Below, piece after piece: positions 36,430 through 49,780 of a DNA stretch of 64,000 nt. Below the pieces are notes generated by a model. That model was not told where the DNA came from and ran no database searches. It saw only the letters and a program-made list of their open reading frames with translations. The stretch is from Limanda limanda (lineage: Eukaryota; Chordata; Actinopteri; Pleuronectiformes; Pleuronectidae), in the NCBI RefSeq assembly GCF_963576545.1, contig NW_026870548.1, forward strand, positions 1 through 64,000. The letters are read 5' to 3'. Each line of letters begins with the position of its first letter. The first letter of the stretch is position 1. A program made the position numbers and the translations under genes.

Positions 36430-39390
36430 AAGGTTAAATTCTTAAATTTTTCATCACACATCATCCCAAATGTCACTAAACAGCTGGAAACGAGGAGATA
36501 AGCCTTTTTTGGAAGCATTGATTAAGATTTCTGACTTTTTCATCAAATGTCAGCCCAAGTGTCAGAAAAGCGCTGGAAACAGGGAGATAAGCCTTTTTTG
36601 GAAGAAATGGTTAAATTCTTGAATTTGTCATCACACATCATCCCAAATGTCACTAAACAGCTGGAAACGGGGAAATAAGCCTTTTTTGGAAGCAATGGTT
36701 AACATTTTGACTTTTTCATCACATATCAGCTCCAGTGTCAGAAAAGCGCTAGAAACAGGGAGATCTGCCTTTTTTTGGAAGAAATGGTTAAATTCTTGAA
36801 TTTTTCATCACACATCATCCCAAATGTCACTAAACAGCTGGAAACGGGGAGATAAGCCTTTTTTGGAAGCAATGGTTAACATTTTGACTTTTGTCATCAC
36901 ATATCAGCTCCAGTGTCAGAAAAGCGCTGGAAACAGGCAGATATGCCTTTTTTTGGAAGAAAAGGTTAAATTCTTGAATTTGTCATCACACATCATCCCA
37001 AATGTCACTAAACAGCTGGAAACGGGGAGATAAGCCTTTTTTGGAAGCAATGGTTAACATTTTGACTTTTTCATCACATATCAGCTCCAGTGTCAGAAAA
37101 GCGCTGGAAACAGGGAGATCTGCCTTTTTTTGGAAGAAATGGTTAAATTCTTGAATTTTTCATCACACATCATCCCAAATGTCACTAAACAGCTGGAAAC
37201 GGGGAGATAAGCCTTTTTTGGAAGCATTGATTAAGATTTCTGACTTTTTCATCACGTCAGCCCAAGTGTCAGAAAAGCGCTGGAAACAGGGAGATAAGCC
37301 TTTTTTGGAAGAAATGGTTAAATTCTTGAATTTGTCATCACACATCATCCCAAATGTCACTAAACAGCTGGAAACGGGGAAATAAGCCTTTTTTGGAAGC
37401 AATGGTTAACATTTTGACTTTTTCATCACATATCAGCTCCAGTGTCAGAAAAGCGCTGGAAACAGGGAGATCTGCCTTTTTTTGGAAGAAATGGTTAAAT
37501 TCTTGAATTTTTCATCACACATCATCCCAAATGTCACTAAACAGCTGGAAACGGGGAGATAAGCCTTTTTTGGAAGCATTGATTAAGATTTCTGACTTTT
37601 TCATCACATGTCAGCCCAAGTGTCAGAAAAGCGCTGGAAACAGGGAGATAAGCCTTTTTTGGAAGCAATGGTTAACATTTTGACTTTTTCATCACATATC
37701 AGCTCCAGTGTCAGAAAAGCGCTGGAAACAGGGAGATCTGCCTTTTTTTGGAAGAAAAGGTTAAATTCTTGAATTTTTCATCACACATCATCCCAAATGT
37801 CACTAAACAGCTGGAAACGGGGAGATAAGCCTTTTTTGGAAGCATTGATTAAGATTTCTGACTTTTTCATCACATATCAGCTCCAGTGTCAGAAAAGCGC
37901 TGGAAACAGGCAGATATGCGTTTTTTTTGGAAGAAAAGGTTAAATTCTTGAATTTGTCATCACACATCATCCCAAATGTTACTAAACAGCTGGAAACGGG
38001 GAGATAAGCCTTTTTTGGAAGCATTGATTAAGATTTCTGACTTTTTCATCACATGTCAGCCCAAGTGTCAGAAAAGCGCTGGAAACAGGGAGATAAGCCT
38101 TTTTTGGAAGAATTGGTTAAATTCTTGAATTTTTCATCACACATCATCCCAAATGTCACTAAACAGCTGGAAACGTGGAGATAAGCCTTTTTTGGAAGCA
38201 ATGGTTAACATTTTGACTTTTTCATCACATATCAGGTCCAGTGTCAGAAAAGCGCTGGAAACAGGGAGATCTGCCTTTTTTTGGAAGAAATGGTTAAATT
38301 CTTGAATTTTTCATCACACATCATCCCAAATGTCACTAAACAGCTGGAAACGGGGAGATAAGCCTTTTTTGGAAGCATTGATTAAGATTTCTGACTTTTT
38401 CATCACGTCAGCCCAAGTGTCAGAAAAGCGCTGGAAACAGGGAGATAAGCCTTTTTTGGAAGAAATGGTTAAATTCTTGAATTTTTCATCACACATCATC
38501 CCAAATGTCACTAAACAGCTGGAAACGGGGAGATAACCCTTTTTTGGAAGCATTGATTAAGATTTCTGACTTTTTCATCACATGTCAGCCCAAGTGTCAG
38601 AAAAGCGCTGGAAACAGGGAGATAAGCCTTTTTTGGAAGAAATGGTTAACATTTTGACTTTTTCATCACATATCAGCTCCAGTGTCAGAAAAGCGCTGGA
38701 AACAGGGAGATCTGCCTTTTTTTGGAAGAAAAGGTTAAATTCTTGAATTTTTCATCACACATCATCCCAAATGTCACTAAACAGCTGGAAACGGGGAGAT
38801 AAGCCTTTTTTGGAAGCATTGATTAAGATTTCTGACTTTTTCATCACATATCAGCTCCAGTGTCAGAAAAGCGCTGGAAACAGGCAGATATGCGTTTTTT
38901 TTGGAAGAAAAGGTTAAATTCTTGAATTTGTCATCACACATCATCCCAAATGTTACTAAACAGCTGGAAACGGGGAGATAAGCCTTTTTTGGAAGCATTG
39001 ATTAAGATTTCTGACTTTTTCATCACATGTCAGCCCAAGTGTCAGAAAAGCGCTGGAAACAGGGAGATAAGCCTTTTTTGGAAGAATTGGTTAAAGTCTT
39101 GAATTTTTCATCACACATCATCCCAAATGTCACTAAACAGCCAGAAACGGGGAGATAAGCCTTTTTTGGAAGCAATGGTTAACATTTTGACTTTTTCATC
39201 ACATATCAGCTCCAGTGTCAGAAAAGCGCTGGAAACAGGGAGATCTGCCTTTTTTTGGAAGAAATGGTTAAATTCTTGAATTTTTCATCACACATCATCC
39301 CAAATGTCACTAAACAGCTGGAAACGGGGAGATAAGCCTTTTTTGGAAGCAATGGTTAACATTTTGACTTTTTCATCACATATCAGCTCC
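36430..39390 (+). repeat. Long-range near-copy, left member (pair offset about 9,289 bp)
   Basis: Matches about 45,720-48,670. CGAGGAGATA lies at 36491 and 45781 (offset 9,290). After an extra base in this copy near 36,893 (ACTTTTGTCATC), the unit starts 37163/46452, 37803/47092, 38314/47603 and 38777/48066 are offset by 9,289. Similarity stops near 39,390, where this copy has CACATATCAG and the partner CACTTATCAG, followed by different B units. Confidence 0.84.
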
Positions 39391-41971
39391 AGTGTCAGAA
39401 AAGCGCTGGAAACAGGGAGATCTGCCTTTTTTTTGAAGAAAAGGTTAAATTCTTGAATTTTTCATCACACATCATCCCAAATGTCACTAAACAGCTGGAA
39501 ACGGGGAGATAAGCCTTTTTTGGAAGCATTGATTAAGATTTCTGACTTTTTCATCACATGTCAGCCCAAGTGTCAGAAAAGCGCTGGAAACAGGGAGATA
39601 AGCCTTTTTTGGAAGAAATGGTTAAATTCTCGAATTTTTCATCACACATCATCCCAAATGTCACTAAACAGCTGGAAACGGGGAGATAAGCCTTTTTTGG
39701 AAGCATTGATTAAGATTTCTGACTTTTTCATCACATGTCAGCCAAGTGTCAGAAAAGCGCTGGAAACAGGGAGATAAGCCTTTTTTGGAAGAAATGGTTA
39801 AATTCTTGAATTTGTCATCACACATCATCCCAAATGTCACTAAACAGCTGGAAACGGGGAGATAAGCCTTTTTTGGAAGCAATGGTTAACATTTTGACTT
39901 TTTCATCACATATCAGCTCCAGTGTCAGAAAAGCGCTGGAAACAGGGAGATCTGCCTTTTTTTGGAAGAAATGGTTAAATTCTTGAATTTTTCATCACAC
40001 ATCATCCCAAATGTCACTAAACAGCTGGAAACGGGGAGATAAGCCTTTTTTGGAAGCATTGATTAAGATTTCTGACTTTTTCATCACGTCAGCCCAAGTG
40101 TCAGAAAAGCGCTGGAAACAGGGAGATAAGCCTTTTTTGGAAGAATTGGTTAAAGTCTTGAATTTTTCATCACACATCATCCCAAATGTCACTAAACAGC
40201 CAGAAACGGGGAGATAAGCCTTTTTTGGAAGCAATGGTTAACATTTTGACTTTTTCATCACATATCAGCTCCAGTGTCAGAAAAGCGCTGGAAACAGGGA
40301 GATCTGCCTTTTTTTGGAAGAAATGGTTAAATTCTTGAATTTTTCATCACACATCATCCCAAATGTCACTAAACAGCTGGAAACGGGGAGATAAGCCTTT
40401 TTTGGAAGCAATGGTTAACATTTTGACTTTTTCATCACATATCAGCTCCAGTGTCAGAAAAGCGCTGGAAACAGGGAGATCTGCCTTTTTTTTGAAGAAA
40501 AGGTTAAATTCTTGAATTTTTCATCACACATCATCCCAAATGTCACTAAACAGCTGGAAACGGGGAGATAAGCCTTTTTTGGAAGCAATGGTTAACATTT
40601 TGACTTTTTCATCACATATCAGCTCCAGTGTCAGAAAAGCGCTGGAAACAGGGAGATCTGCCTTTTTTTTGAAGAAAAGGTTAAATTCTTGAATTTTTCA
40701 TCACACATCATCCCAAATGTCACTAAACAGCTGGAAACGGGGAGATAAGCCTTTTTTGGAAGCATTGATTAAGATTTCTGACTTTTTCATCACATGTCAG
40801 CCCAAGTGTCAGAAAAGCGCTGGAAACAGGGAGATAAGCCTTTTTTGGAAGAAATGGTTAAATTCTCGAATTTTTCATCACACATCATCCCAAATGTCAC
40901 TAAACAGCTGGAAACGGGGAGATAAGCCTTTTTTGGAAGCATTGATTAAGATTTCTGACTTTTTCATCACATGTCAGCCCAAGTGTCAGAAAAGCGCTGG
41001 AAACAGGGAGATAAGCCTTTTTTGGAAGAAATGGTTAAATTCTTGAATTTGTCATCACACATCATCCCAAATGTCACTAAACAGCTGGAAACGGGGAGAT
41101 AAGCCTTTTTTGGAAGCAATGGTTAACATTTTGACTTTTTCATCACATATCAGCTCCAGTGTCAGAAAAGCGCTGGAAACAGGGAGATCTGCCTTTTTTT
41201 GGAAGAAATGGTTAAATTCTTGAATTTTTCATCACACATCATCCCAAATGTCACTAAACAGCTGGAAACGGGGAGATAAGCCTTTTTTGGAAGCAATGGT
41301 TAACATTTTGACTTTTTCATCACATATCAGCTCCAGTGTCAGAAAAGCGCTGGAAACAGGGAGATCTGCCTTTTTTTTGAAGAAAAGGTTAAATTCTTGA
41401 ATTTTTCATCACACATCATCCCAAATGTCACTAAACAGCTGGAAACGGGGAGATAAGCCTTTTTTGGAAGCATTGATTAAGATTTCTGACTTTTTCATCA
41501 CATGTCAGCCCAAGTGTCAGAAAAGCGCTGGAAACAGGGAGATAAGCCTTTTTTGGAAGAAATGGTTAAATTCTCGAATTTTTCATCACACATCATCCCA
41601 AATGTCACTAAACAGCTGGAAACGGGGAGATAAGCCTTTTTTGGAAGCATTGATTAAGATTTCTGACTTTTTCATCACATGTCAGCCCAAGTGTCAGAAA
41701 AGCGCTGGAAACAGGGAGATAAGCCTTTTTTGGAAGAAATGGTTAAATTCTTGAATTTGTCATCACACATCATCCCAAATGTCACTAAACAGCTGGAAAC
41801 GGGGAGATAAGCCTTTTTTGGAAGCAATGGTTAACATTTTGACTTTTTCATCACATATCAGCTCCAGTGTCAGAAAAGCGCTGGAAACAGGGAGATCTGC
41901 CTTTTTTTGGAAGAAATGGTTAAATTCTTGAATTTTTCATCACACATCATCCCAAATGTCACTAAACAGCT

Positions 41972-42058
41972 GGAAACGGGGAGATAAGCCTTTTTTGGAA
42001 GCATTGATTAAGATTTCTGACTTTTTCATCACGTCAGCCCAAGTGTCAGAAAAGCGCT
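41972..42058 (+). repeat. A1 variant shortened by 2 bp (ATCACGTCAG)
   Basis: An 87-bp A1 unit where CACATGTCAG has lost two bases to become CACGTCAG, creating an extra CpG and the eight-mer TCACGTCA. R-family only; first seen near 16,085 and repeated near 16,616, 17,502, 34,860, 37,253, 38,405, 40,085, 44,330, 45,215, 46,543, 47,693, 48,845, 49,197, 50,259, 51,408 and 54,331. Confidence 0.87.
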
Positions 42059-42147
42059 GGAAACAGGCAGATATGCCTTTTTTTGGAAGAAAAGGTTAAA
42101 TTCTTGAATTTGTCATCACACATCATCCCAAATGTCACTAAACAGCT
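42059..42147 (+). repeat. Half-monomer class B3 (GCAGATATGCC form)
   Basis: An 89-bp B-type unit starting GGAAACAGGCAGATATGCC with T7, then GAAGAAAAGG and GAATTTGTCATC. It is diagnostic of the R family: the CAGGCAGATATGC start appears at about 16.1-18.0 kb and then not again until about 35.3 kb, after which it is common to the end of the window. A sister form starts ACAGACAGATATGCC with T8 and TTCTTAAATTT (e.g. around 36,400, 52,680 and 60,750). Confidence 0.9.
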
Positions 42148-42499
42148 GGAAACGGGGAGATAAGCCTTTTTTGGAAGCAATGGTTAACATTTTGACTTTT
42201 TCATCACATATCAGCTCCAGTGTCAGAAAAGCGCTGGAAACAGGCAGATATGCCTTTTTTTGGAAGAAAAGGTTAAATTCTTGAATTTGTCATCACACAT
42301 CATCCCAAATGTCACTAAACAGCTGGAAACGGGGAAATAAGCCTTTTTTGGAAGCAATGGTTAACATTTTGACTTTTTCATCACATATCAGCTCCAGTGT
42401 CAGAAAAGCGCTGGAAACAGGGAGATCTGCCTTTTTTTGGAAGAAAAGGTTAAATTCTTGAATTTTTCATCACACATCATCCCAAATGTCACTAAACAG

Positions 42500-42750
42500 C
42501 TGGAAAAGGGGAGATAAGCCTTTTTTGGAAGCATTGATTAAGATTTCTGACTTTTTCATCACATGTCAGCCCAAGTGTCAGAAAAGCGCTGGAAACAGGA
42601 AGATCTGCCTTTTTTTGGAAGAAATGGTTAAATTCTTGAATTTTTCATCACACATCATCCCATATGTCACTAAACAGCTGGAAACGGGGAGATAAGCCTT
42701 TTTTTGGAAGCAATGGTTAACATTTTGACTTTTTATCACATATCAGCTCC
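42500..42750 (+). repeat. L-type island inside R-family domain
   Basis: A short run with a GGAAAAGGGG start (42,503), ACAGGAAGATCT (42,595), CCCATATG (private, near 42,659), a T7 run in an A2 unit, and TTTTTATCACAT (42,732). All except the private change are L-family hallmarks. Sequence on both sides carries R or neutral variants. The size fits one to two dimers, as expected for a conversion tract or a short unequal exchange. Confidence 0.75.
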
Positions 42751-42814
42751 AGTGTCAGAAAAGCGCTGGAAACAGGGAGATCTGCCTTTTTTTGGAAGAA
42801 AAGGTTAAATTCTT

Positions 42815-45703
42815 GAATTTTTCATCACACATCATCCCAAATGTCACTAAACAGCTGGAAACGGGGAGATAAGCCTTTTTTGGAAGCATTGATTAAGATT
42901 TCTGACTTTTTCATCACATGTCAGCCCAAGTGTCAGAAAAGCGCTGGAAACAGGGAGATCTGCCTTTTTTTGGAAGAAAAGGTTAAATTCTTGAATTTTT
43001 CATCACACATCATCCCAAATGTCACTAAACAGCTGGAAACGGGGAGATAAGCCTTTTTTGGAAGCAATGGTTAACATTTGACTTTTTCATCACATATCAG
43101 CTCCAGTGTCAGAAAAGCGCTGGAAACAGGGAGATCTGCCTTTTTTTTGAAGAAAAGGTTAAATTCTTGAATTTTTCATCACACATCATCCCAAATGTCA
43201 CTAAACAGCTGGAAACGGGGAGATAAGCCTTTTTTGGAAGCATTGATTAAGATTTCTGACTTTTTCATCACATGTCAGCCCAAGTGTCAGAAAAGCGCTG
43301 GAAACAGGGAGATAAGCCTTTTTTGGAAGAAATGGTTAAATTCTCGAATTTTTCATCACACATCATCCCAAATGTCACTAAACAGCTGGAAACGGGGAGA
43401 TAAGCCTTTTTTGGAAGCATTGATTAAGATTTCTGACTTTTTCATCACATGTCAGCCCAAGTGTCAGAAATGCGCTGGAAACAGGGAGATAAGCCTTTTT
43501 TGGAAGAAATGGTTAAATTCTTGAATTTGTCATCACACATCATCCCAAATGTCACTAAACAGCTGGAAACGGGGAGATAAGCCTTTTTTGGAAGCAATGG
43601 TTAACATTTTGACTTTTTCATCACATATCAGCTCCAGTGTCAGAAAAGCGCTGGAAACAGGGAGATCTGCCTTTTTTTGGAAGAAATGGTTAAATTCTTG
43701 AATTTTTCATCACACATCATCCCAAATGTCACTAAACAGCTGGAAACGGGGAGATAAGCCTTTTTTGGAAGCATTGATTAAGATTTCTGACTTTTTCATC
43801 ACGTCAGCCCAAGTGTCAGAAAAGCGCTGGAAACAGGCAGATATGCCTTTTTTTGGAAGAAAAGGTTAAATTCTTGAATTTGTCATCACACATCATCCCA
43901 AATGTCACTAAACAGCTGGAAACGGGGAGATAAGCCTTTTTTGGAAGCAATGGTTAACATTTTGACTTTTTCATCACATATCAGCTCCAGTGTCAGAAAA
44001 GCGCTGGAAACAGGCAGATATGCCTTTTTTTGGAAGAAAAGGTTAAATTCTTGAATTTGTCATCACACATCATCCCAAATGTCACTAAACAGCTGGAAAC
44101 GGGGAGATAAGCCTTTTTTGGAAGCAATGGTTAACATTTTGACTTTTTCATCACATATCAGCTCCAGTGTCAGAAAAGCGCTGGAAACAGGGAGATCTGC
44201 CTTTTTTTGGAAGAAATGGTTAAATTCTTGAATTTTTCATCACACATCATCCCAAATGTCACTAAACAGCTGGAAACGGGGAGATAAGCCTTTTTTGGAA
44301 GCATTGATTAAGATTTCTGACTTTTTCATCACGTCAGCCCAAGTGTCAGAAAAGCGCTGGAAACAGGGAGATAAGCCTTTTTTGGAAGAAATGGTTAAAT
44401 TCTTGAATTTGTCATCACACATCATCCCAAATGTCACTAAACAGCTGGAAACGGGGAAATAAGCCTTTTTTGGAAGCAATGGTTAACATTTTGACTTTTT
44501 CATCACATATCAGCTCCAGTGTCAGAAAAGCGCTGGAAACAGGGAGATCTGCCTTTTTTTGGAAGAAAAGGTTAAATTCTTGAATTTTTCATCACACATC
44601 ATCCCAAATGTCACTAAACAGCTGGAAACGGGGAGATAAGCCTTTTTTGGAAGCATTGATTAAGATTTCTGACTTTTTCATCACATATCAGCTCCAGTGT
44701 CAGAAAAGCGCTGGAAACAGGCAGATATGCGTTTTTTTGGAAGAAAAGGTTAAATTCTTGAATTTGTCATCACACATCATCCCAAATGTTACTAAACAGC
44801 TGGAAACGGGGAGATAAGCCTTTTTTGGAAGCATTGATTAAGATTTCTGACTTTTTCATCACATGTCAGCCCAAGTGTCAGAAAAGCGCTGGAAACAGGG
44901 AGATAAGCCTTTTTTGGAAGAATTGGTTAAATTCTTGAATTTTTCATCACACATCATCCCAAATGTCACTAAACAGCTGGAAACGTGGAGATAAGCCTTT
45001 TTTGGAAGCAATGGTTAACATTTTGACTTTTTCATCACATATCAGGTCCAGTGTCAGAAAAGCGCTGGAAACAGGGAGATCTGCCTTTTTTTGGAAGAAA
45101 TGGTTAAATTCTTGAATTTTTCATCACACATCATCCCAAATGTCACTAAACAGCTGGAAACGGGGAGATAAGCCTTTTTTGGAAGCATTGATTAAGATTT
45201 CTGACTTTTTCATCACGTCAGCCCAAGTGTCAGAAAAGCGCTGGAAACAGGGAGATAAGCCTTTTTTGGAAGAAATGGTTAAATTCTTGAATTTTTCATC
45301 ACACATCATCCCAAATGTCACTAAACAGCTGGAAACGGGGAGATAACCCTTTTTTGGAAGCATTGATTAAGATTTCTGACTTTTTCATCACATGTCAGCC
45401 CAAGTGTCAGAAAAGCGCTGGAAACAGGGAGATAAGCCTTTTTTGGAAGAAATGGTTAACATTTTGACTTTTTCATCACATATCAGCTCCAGTGTCAGAA
45501 AAGCGCTGGAAACAGGGAGATCTGCCTTTTTTTGGAAGAAAAGGTTAAATTCTTGAATTTTTCATCACACATCATCCCAAATGTCACTAAACAGCTGGAA
45601 ACGGGGAGATAAGCCTTTTTTGGAAGCATTGATTAAGATTTCTGACTTTTTCATCACATATCAGCTCCAGTGTCAGAAAAGCGCTGGAAACAGGCAGATA
45701 TGC
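42815..45703 (+). repeat. Long-range near-copy, right member (pair offset about 27,713 bp)
   Basis: Partner of about 15,100-17,990, in the same orientation. It starts just right of the L-like island and ends in a chimeric B unit near 45,703-45,735, where it switches to sequence matching 36.4 kb. Private differences include AAATGCGCTGG near 43,470 and the one-base loss near 43,077. Confidence 0.84.
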
Positions 45704-45740
45704 GTTTTTTTTGGAAGAAAAGGTTAAATTCTTAAATTTT
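45700..45740 (+). other. Chimeric block junction
   Basis: Within one B unit the sequence changes from ATATGCG with T8 (as at 17,987, the 27,713-bp pair) to TTCTTAAATTTTTC (as at about 36,440, the 9,290-bp pair). To the left, the best match is 15.1-18.0 kb; to the right, 36.4-39.4 kb. The switch lies within the shared GGAAGAAAAGGTTAAATTCT segment. Confidence 0.75.
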
Positions 45741-48670
45741 TCATCACACATCATCCCAAATGTCACTAAACAGCTGGAAACGAGGAGATAAGCCTTTTTT
45801 GGAAGCATTGATTAAGATTTCTGACTTTTTCATCAAATGTCAGCCCAAGTGTCAGAAAAGCGCTGGAAACAGGGAGATAAGCCTTTTTTGGAAGAAATGG
45901 TTAAATTCTTGAATTTGTCATCACACATCATCCCAAATGTCACTAAACAGCTGGAAACGGGGAAATAAGCCTTTTTTGGAAGCAATGGTTAACATTTTGA
46001 CTTTTTCATCACATATCAGCTCCAGTGTCAGAAAAGCGCTAGAAACAGGGAGATCTGCCTTTTTTTGGAAGAAATGGTTAAATTCTTGAATTTTTCATCA
46101 CACATCATCCCAAATGTCACTAAACAGCTGGAAACGGGGAGATAAGCCTTTTTTGGAAGCAATGGTTAACATTTTGACTTTTTCATCACATATCAGCTCC
46201 AGTGTCAGAAAAGCGCTGGAAACAGGCAGATATGCCTTTTTTTGGAAGAAAAGGTTAAATTCTTGAATTTGTCATCACACATCATCCCAAATGTCACTAA
46301 ACAGCTGGAAACGGGGAGATAAGCCTTTTTTGGAAGCAATGGTTAACATTTTGACTTTTTCATCACATATCAGCTCCAGTGTCAGAAAAGCGCTGGAAAC
46401 AGGGAGATCTGCCTTTTTTTGGAAGAAATGGTTAAATTCTTGAATTTTTCATCACGCATCATCCCAAATGTCACTAAACAGCTGGAAACGGGGAGATAAG
46501 CCTTTTTTGGAAGCATTGATTAAGATTTCTGACTTTTTCATCACGTCAGCCCAAGTGTCAGAAAAGCGCTGGAAACAGGGAGATAAGCCTTTTTTGGAAG
46601 AAATGGTTAAATTCTTGAATTTGTCATCACACATCATCCCAAATGTCACTAAACAGTTGGAAACGGGGAAATAAGCCTTTTTTGGAAGCAATGGTTAACA
46701 TTTTGACTTTTTCATCACATATCAGCTCCAGTGTCAGAAAAGCGCTGGAAACAGGGAGATCTGCCTTTTTTTGGAAGAAATGGTTAAATTCTTGAATTTT
46801 TCATCACACATCATCCCAAATGTCACTAAACAGCTGGAAACGGGGAGATAAGCCTTTTTTGGAAGCATTGATTAAGATTTCTGACTTTTTCATCACATGT
46901 CAGCCCAAGTGTCAGAAAAGCGCTGGAAACAGGGAGATAAGCCTTTTTTGGAAGCAATGGTTAACATTTTGACTTTTTCATCACATATCAGCTCCAGTGT
47001 CAGAAAAGCGCTGGAAACAGGGAGATCTGCCTTTTTTTGGAAGAAAAGGTTAAATTCTTGAATTTTTCATCACACATCATCCCAAATGTCACTACACAGC
47101 TGGAAACGGGGAGATAAGCCTTTTTTGGAAGCATTGATTAAGATTTCTGACTTTTTCATCACATATCAGCTCCAGTGTCAGAAAAGCGCTGGAAACAGGC
47201 AGATATGCGTTTTTTTTGGAAGAAAAGGTTAAATTCTTGAATTTGTCATCACACATCATCCCAAATGTTACTAAACAGCTGGAAACGGGGAGATAAGCCT
47301 TTTTTGGAAGCATTGATTAAGATTTCTGACTTTTTCATCACATGTCAGCCCAAGTGTCAGAAAAGCGCTGGAAACAGGGAGATAAGCCTTTTTTGGAAGA
47401 ATTGGTTAAATTCTTGAATTTTTCATCACACATCATCCCAAATGTCACTAAACAGCTGGAAACGTGGAGATAAGCCTTTTTTGGAAGCAATGGTTAACAT
47501 TTTGACTTTTTCATCACATATCAGGTCCAGTGTCAGAAAAGCGCTGGAAACAGGGAGATCTGCCTTTTTTTGGAAGAAATGGTTAAATTCTTGAATTTTT
47601 CATCACACATCATCCCAAATGTCACTAAACAGCTGGAAACGGGGAGATAAGCCTTTTTTGGAAGCATTGATTAAGATTTCTGACTTTTTCATCACGTCAG
47701 CCCAAGTGTCAGAAAAGCGCTGGAAACAGGGAGATAAGCCTTTTTTGGAAGAAATGGTTAAATTCTTGAATTTTTCATCACACATCATCCCAAATGTCAC
47801 TAAACAGCTGGAAACGGGGAGATAACCCTTTTTTGGAAGCATTGATTAAGATTTCTGACTTTTTCATCACATGTCAGCCCAAGTGTCAGAAAAGCGCTGG
47901 AAACAGGGAGATAAGCCTTTTTTGGAAGAAATGGTTAACATTTTGACTTTTTCATCACATATCAGCTCCAGTGTCAGAAAAGCGCTGGAAACAGGGAGAT
48001 CTGCCTTTTTTTGGAAGAAAAGGTTAAATTCTTGAATTTTTCATCACACATCATCCCAAATGTCACTAAACAGCTGGAAACGGGGAGATAAGCCTTTTTT
48101 GGAAGCATTGATTAAGATTTCTGACTTTTTCATCACATATCAGCTCCAGTGTCAGAAAAGTGCTGGAAACAGGCAGATATGCGTTTTTTTTGGAAGAAAA
48201 GGTTAAATTCTTGAATTTGTCATCACACATCATCCCAAATGTTACTAAACAGCTGGAAACGGGGAGATAAGCCTTTTTTGGAAGCATTGATTAAGATTTC
48301 TGACTTTTTCATCACATGTCAGCCCAAGTGTCAGAAAAGCGCTGGAAACAGGGAGATAAGCCTTTTTTGGAAGAATTGGTTAAAGTCTTGAATTTTTCAT
48401 CACACATCATCCCAAATGTCACTAAACAGCCAGAAACGGGGAGATAAGCCTTTTTTGGAAGCAATGGTTAACATTTTGACTTTTTCCTCACATATCAGCT
48501 CCAGTGTCAGAAAAGCGCTGGAAACAGGGAGATCTGCCTTTTTTTGGAAGAAATGGTTAAATTCTTGAATTTTTCATCACACATCATCCCAAATGTCACT
48601 AAACAGCTGGAAACGGGGAGATAAGCCTTTTTTGGAAGCAATGGTTAACATTTTGACTTTTTCATCACTT
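45720..48670 (+). repeat. Long-range near-copy, right member (pair offset about 9,289 bp)
   Basis: Partner of about 36,430-39,390. Private changes include CACGCATC near 46,455, CAGTTGG near 46,655, CACTACACAGC near 47,090, AAAAGTGCTGG near 48,158 (destroying AGCGCT) and TTCCTCACATA near 48,485. Confidence 0.84.
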
Positions 48671-49109
48671 ATCAGCTCCAGTGTCAGAAAAGCGCTGGAA
48701 ACAGGGAGATCTGCCTTTTTTTGGAAGAAATGGTTAAATTCTTGAATTTTTCATCACACATCATCCCAAATGTCACTAAACAGCTGGAAACGGGGAGATA
48801 AGCCTTTTTTGGAAGCATTGATTAAGATTTCTGACTTTTTCATCACGTCAGCCCAAGTGTCAGAAAAGCGCTGGAAACAGGGAGATAAGCCTTTTTTGGA
48901 GGAAATGGTTAAATTCTTGAATTTGTCATCACACATCATCCCAAATGTCACTTAACAGCTGGAAACGGGGAAATAAGCCTTTTTTGGAAGCAATGGTTAA
49001 CATTTTGACTTTTTCATCACATATCAACTCCAGTGTCAGAAAAGCGCTGGAAACAGGCAGATATGCCTTTTTTTGGAAGAAAAGGTTAAATTCTTGAATT
49101 TGTCATCAC

Positions 49110-49780
49110 ACATCATCCCAAATGTCACTAAACAGCTGGAAACGGGGAGATATGCCTTTTTTGGAAGCATTGATTAAGATTTCTGACTTTTTCATCACGT
49201 CAGCCCAAGTGTCAGAAAAGCGCTGGAAACAGGGAGATAAAGCTTTTTTGGAAGAAATGGTTAAATTCTTGAATTTGTCATCACACATCATCCCAAATGT
49301 CACTAAACAGCTGGAAACGGGGAAATAAGCCTTTTTTGGAAGCAATGGTTAACATTTTGACTTTTTCATCACATATCAGCTCCAGTGTCAGAAAAGCGCT
49401 GGAAACAGGCAGATATGCCTTATTTTGGAAGAAATGGTTAAATTCTTGAATTTTTCATCACACATCATCCCAAATGTCACTAAACAGCTGGAAACGGGGA
49501 GATAAGCCTTTTTTGGAAGCAATGGTTAACATTTTGACTTTTTCATCACATATCAGCTCCAGTGTCAGAAAAGCGCTGGAAACAGACAGATATGCCTTTT
49601 TTTTGGAAGAAAAGGTTAAATTCTTGAATTTTTCATCACACATCATCCCAAATGTCACTAAACAGCTGGAAACGGGGAGATAAGCCTTTTTTGGAAGCAT
49701 TGATTAAGATTTCTGACTTTTTCATCACATGTCAGCCCAAGTGTCAGAAAAGCGCTGGAAACAGGGAGATAAGCCTTTTT
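49110..49780 (+). repeat. Local near-copy, left member (offset 2,211 bp)
   Basis: Matches about 51,320-51,990. Shared: GGAGATATGCC at the start of an A1 unit (49147/51358), TATTTTGG inside a B3 unit (49421/51632) and ACAGACAGATATGCC. It is 2,211 bp from its partner, about 12.5 dimers. Private change here: GATAAAGCTTTTTTGG near 49,237. TATTTTGG also occurs at 50483 and 63502. Confidence 0.78.
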
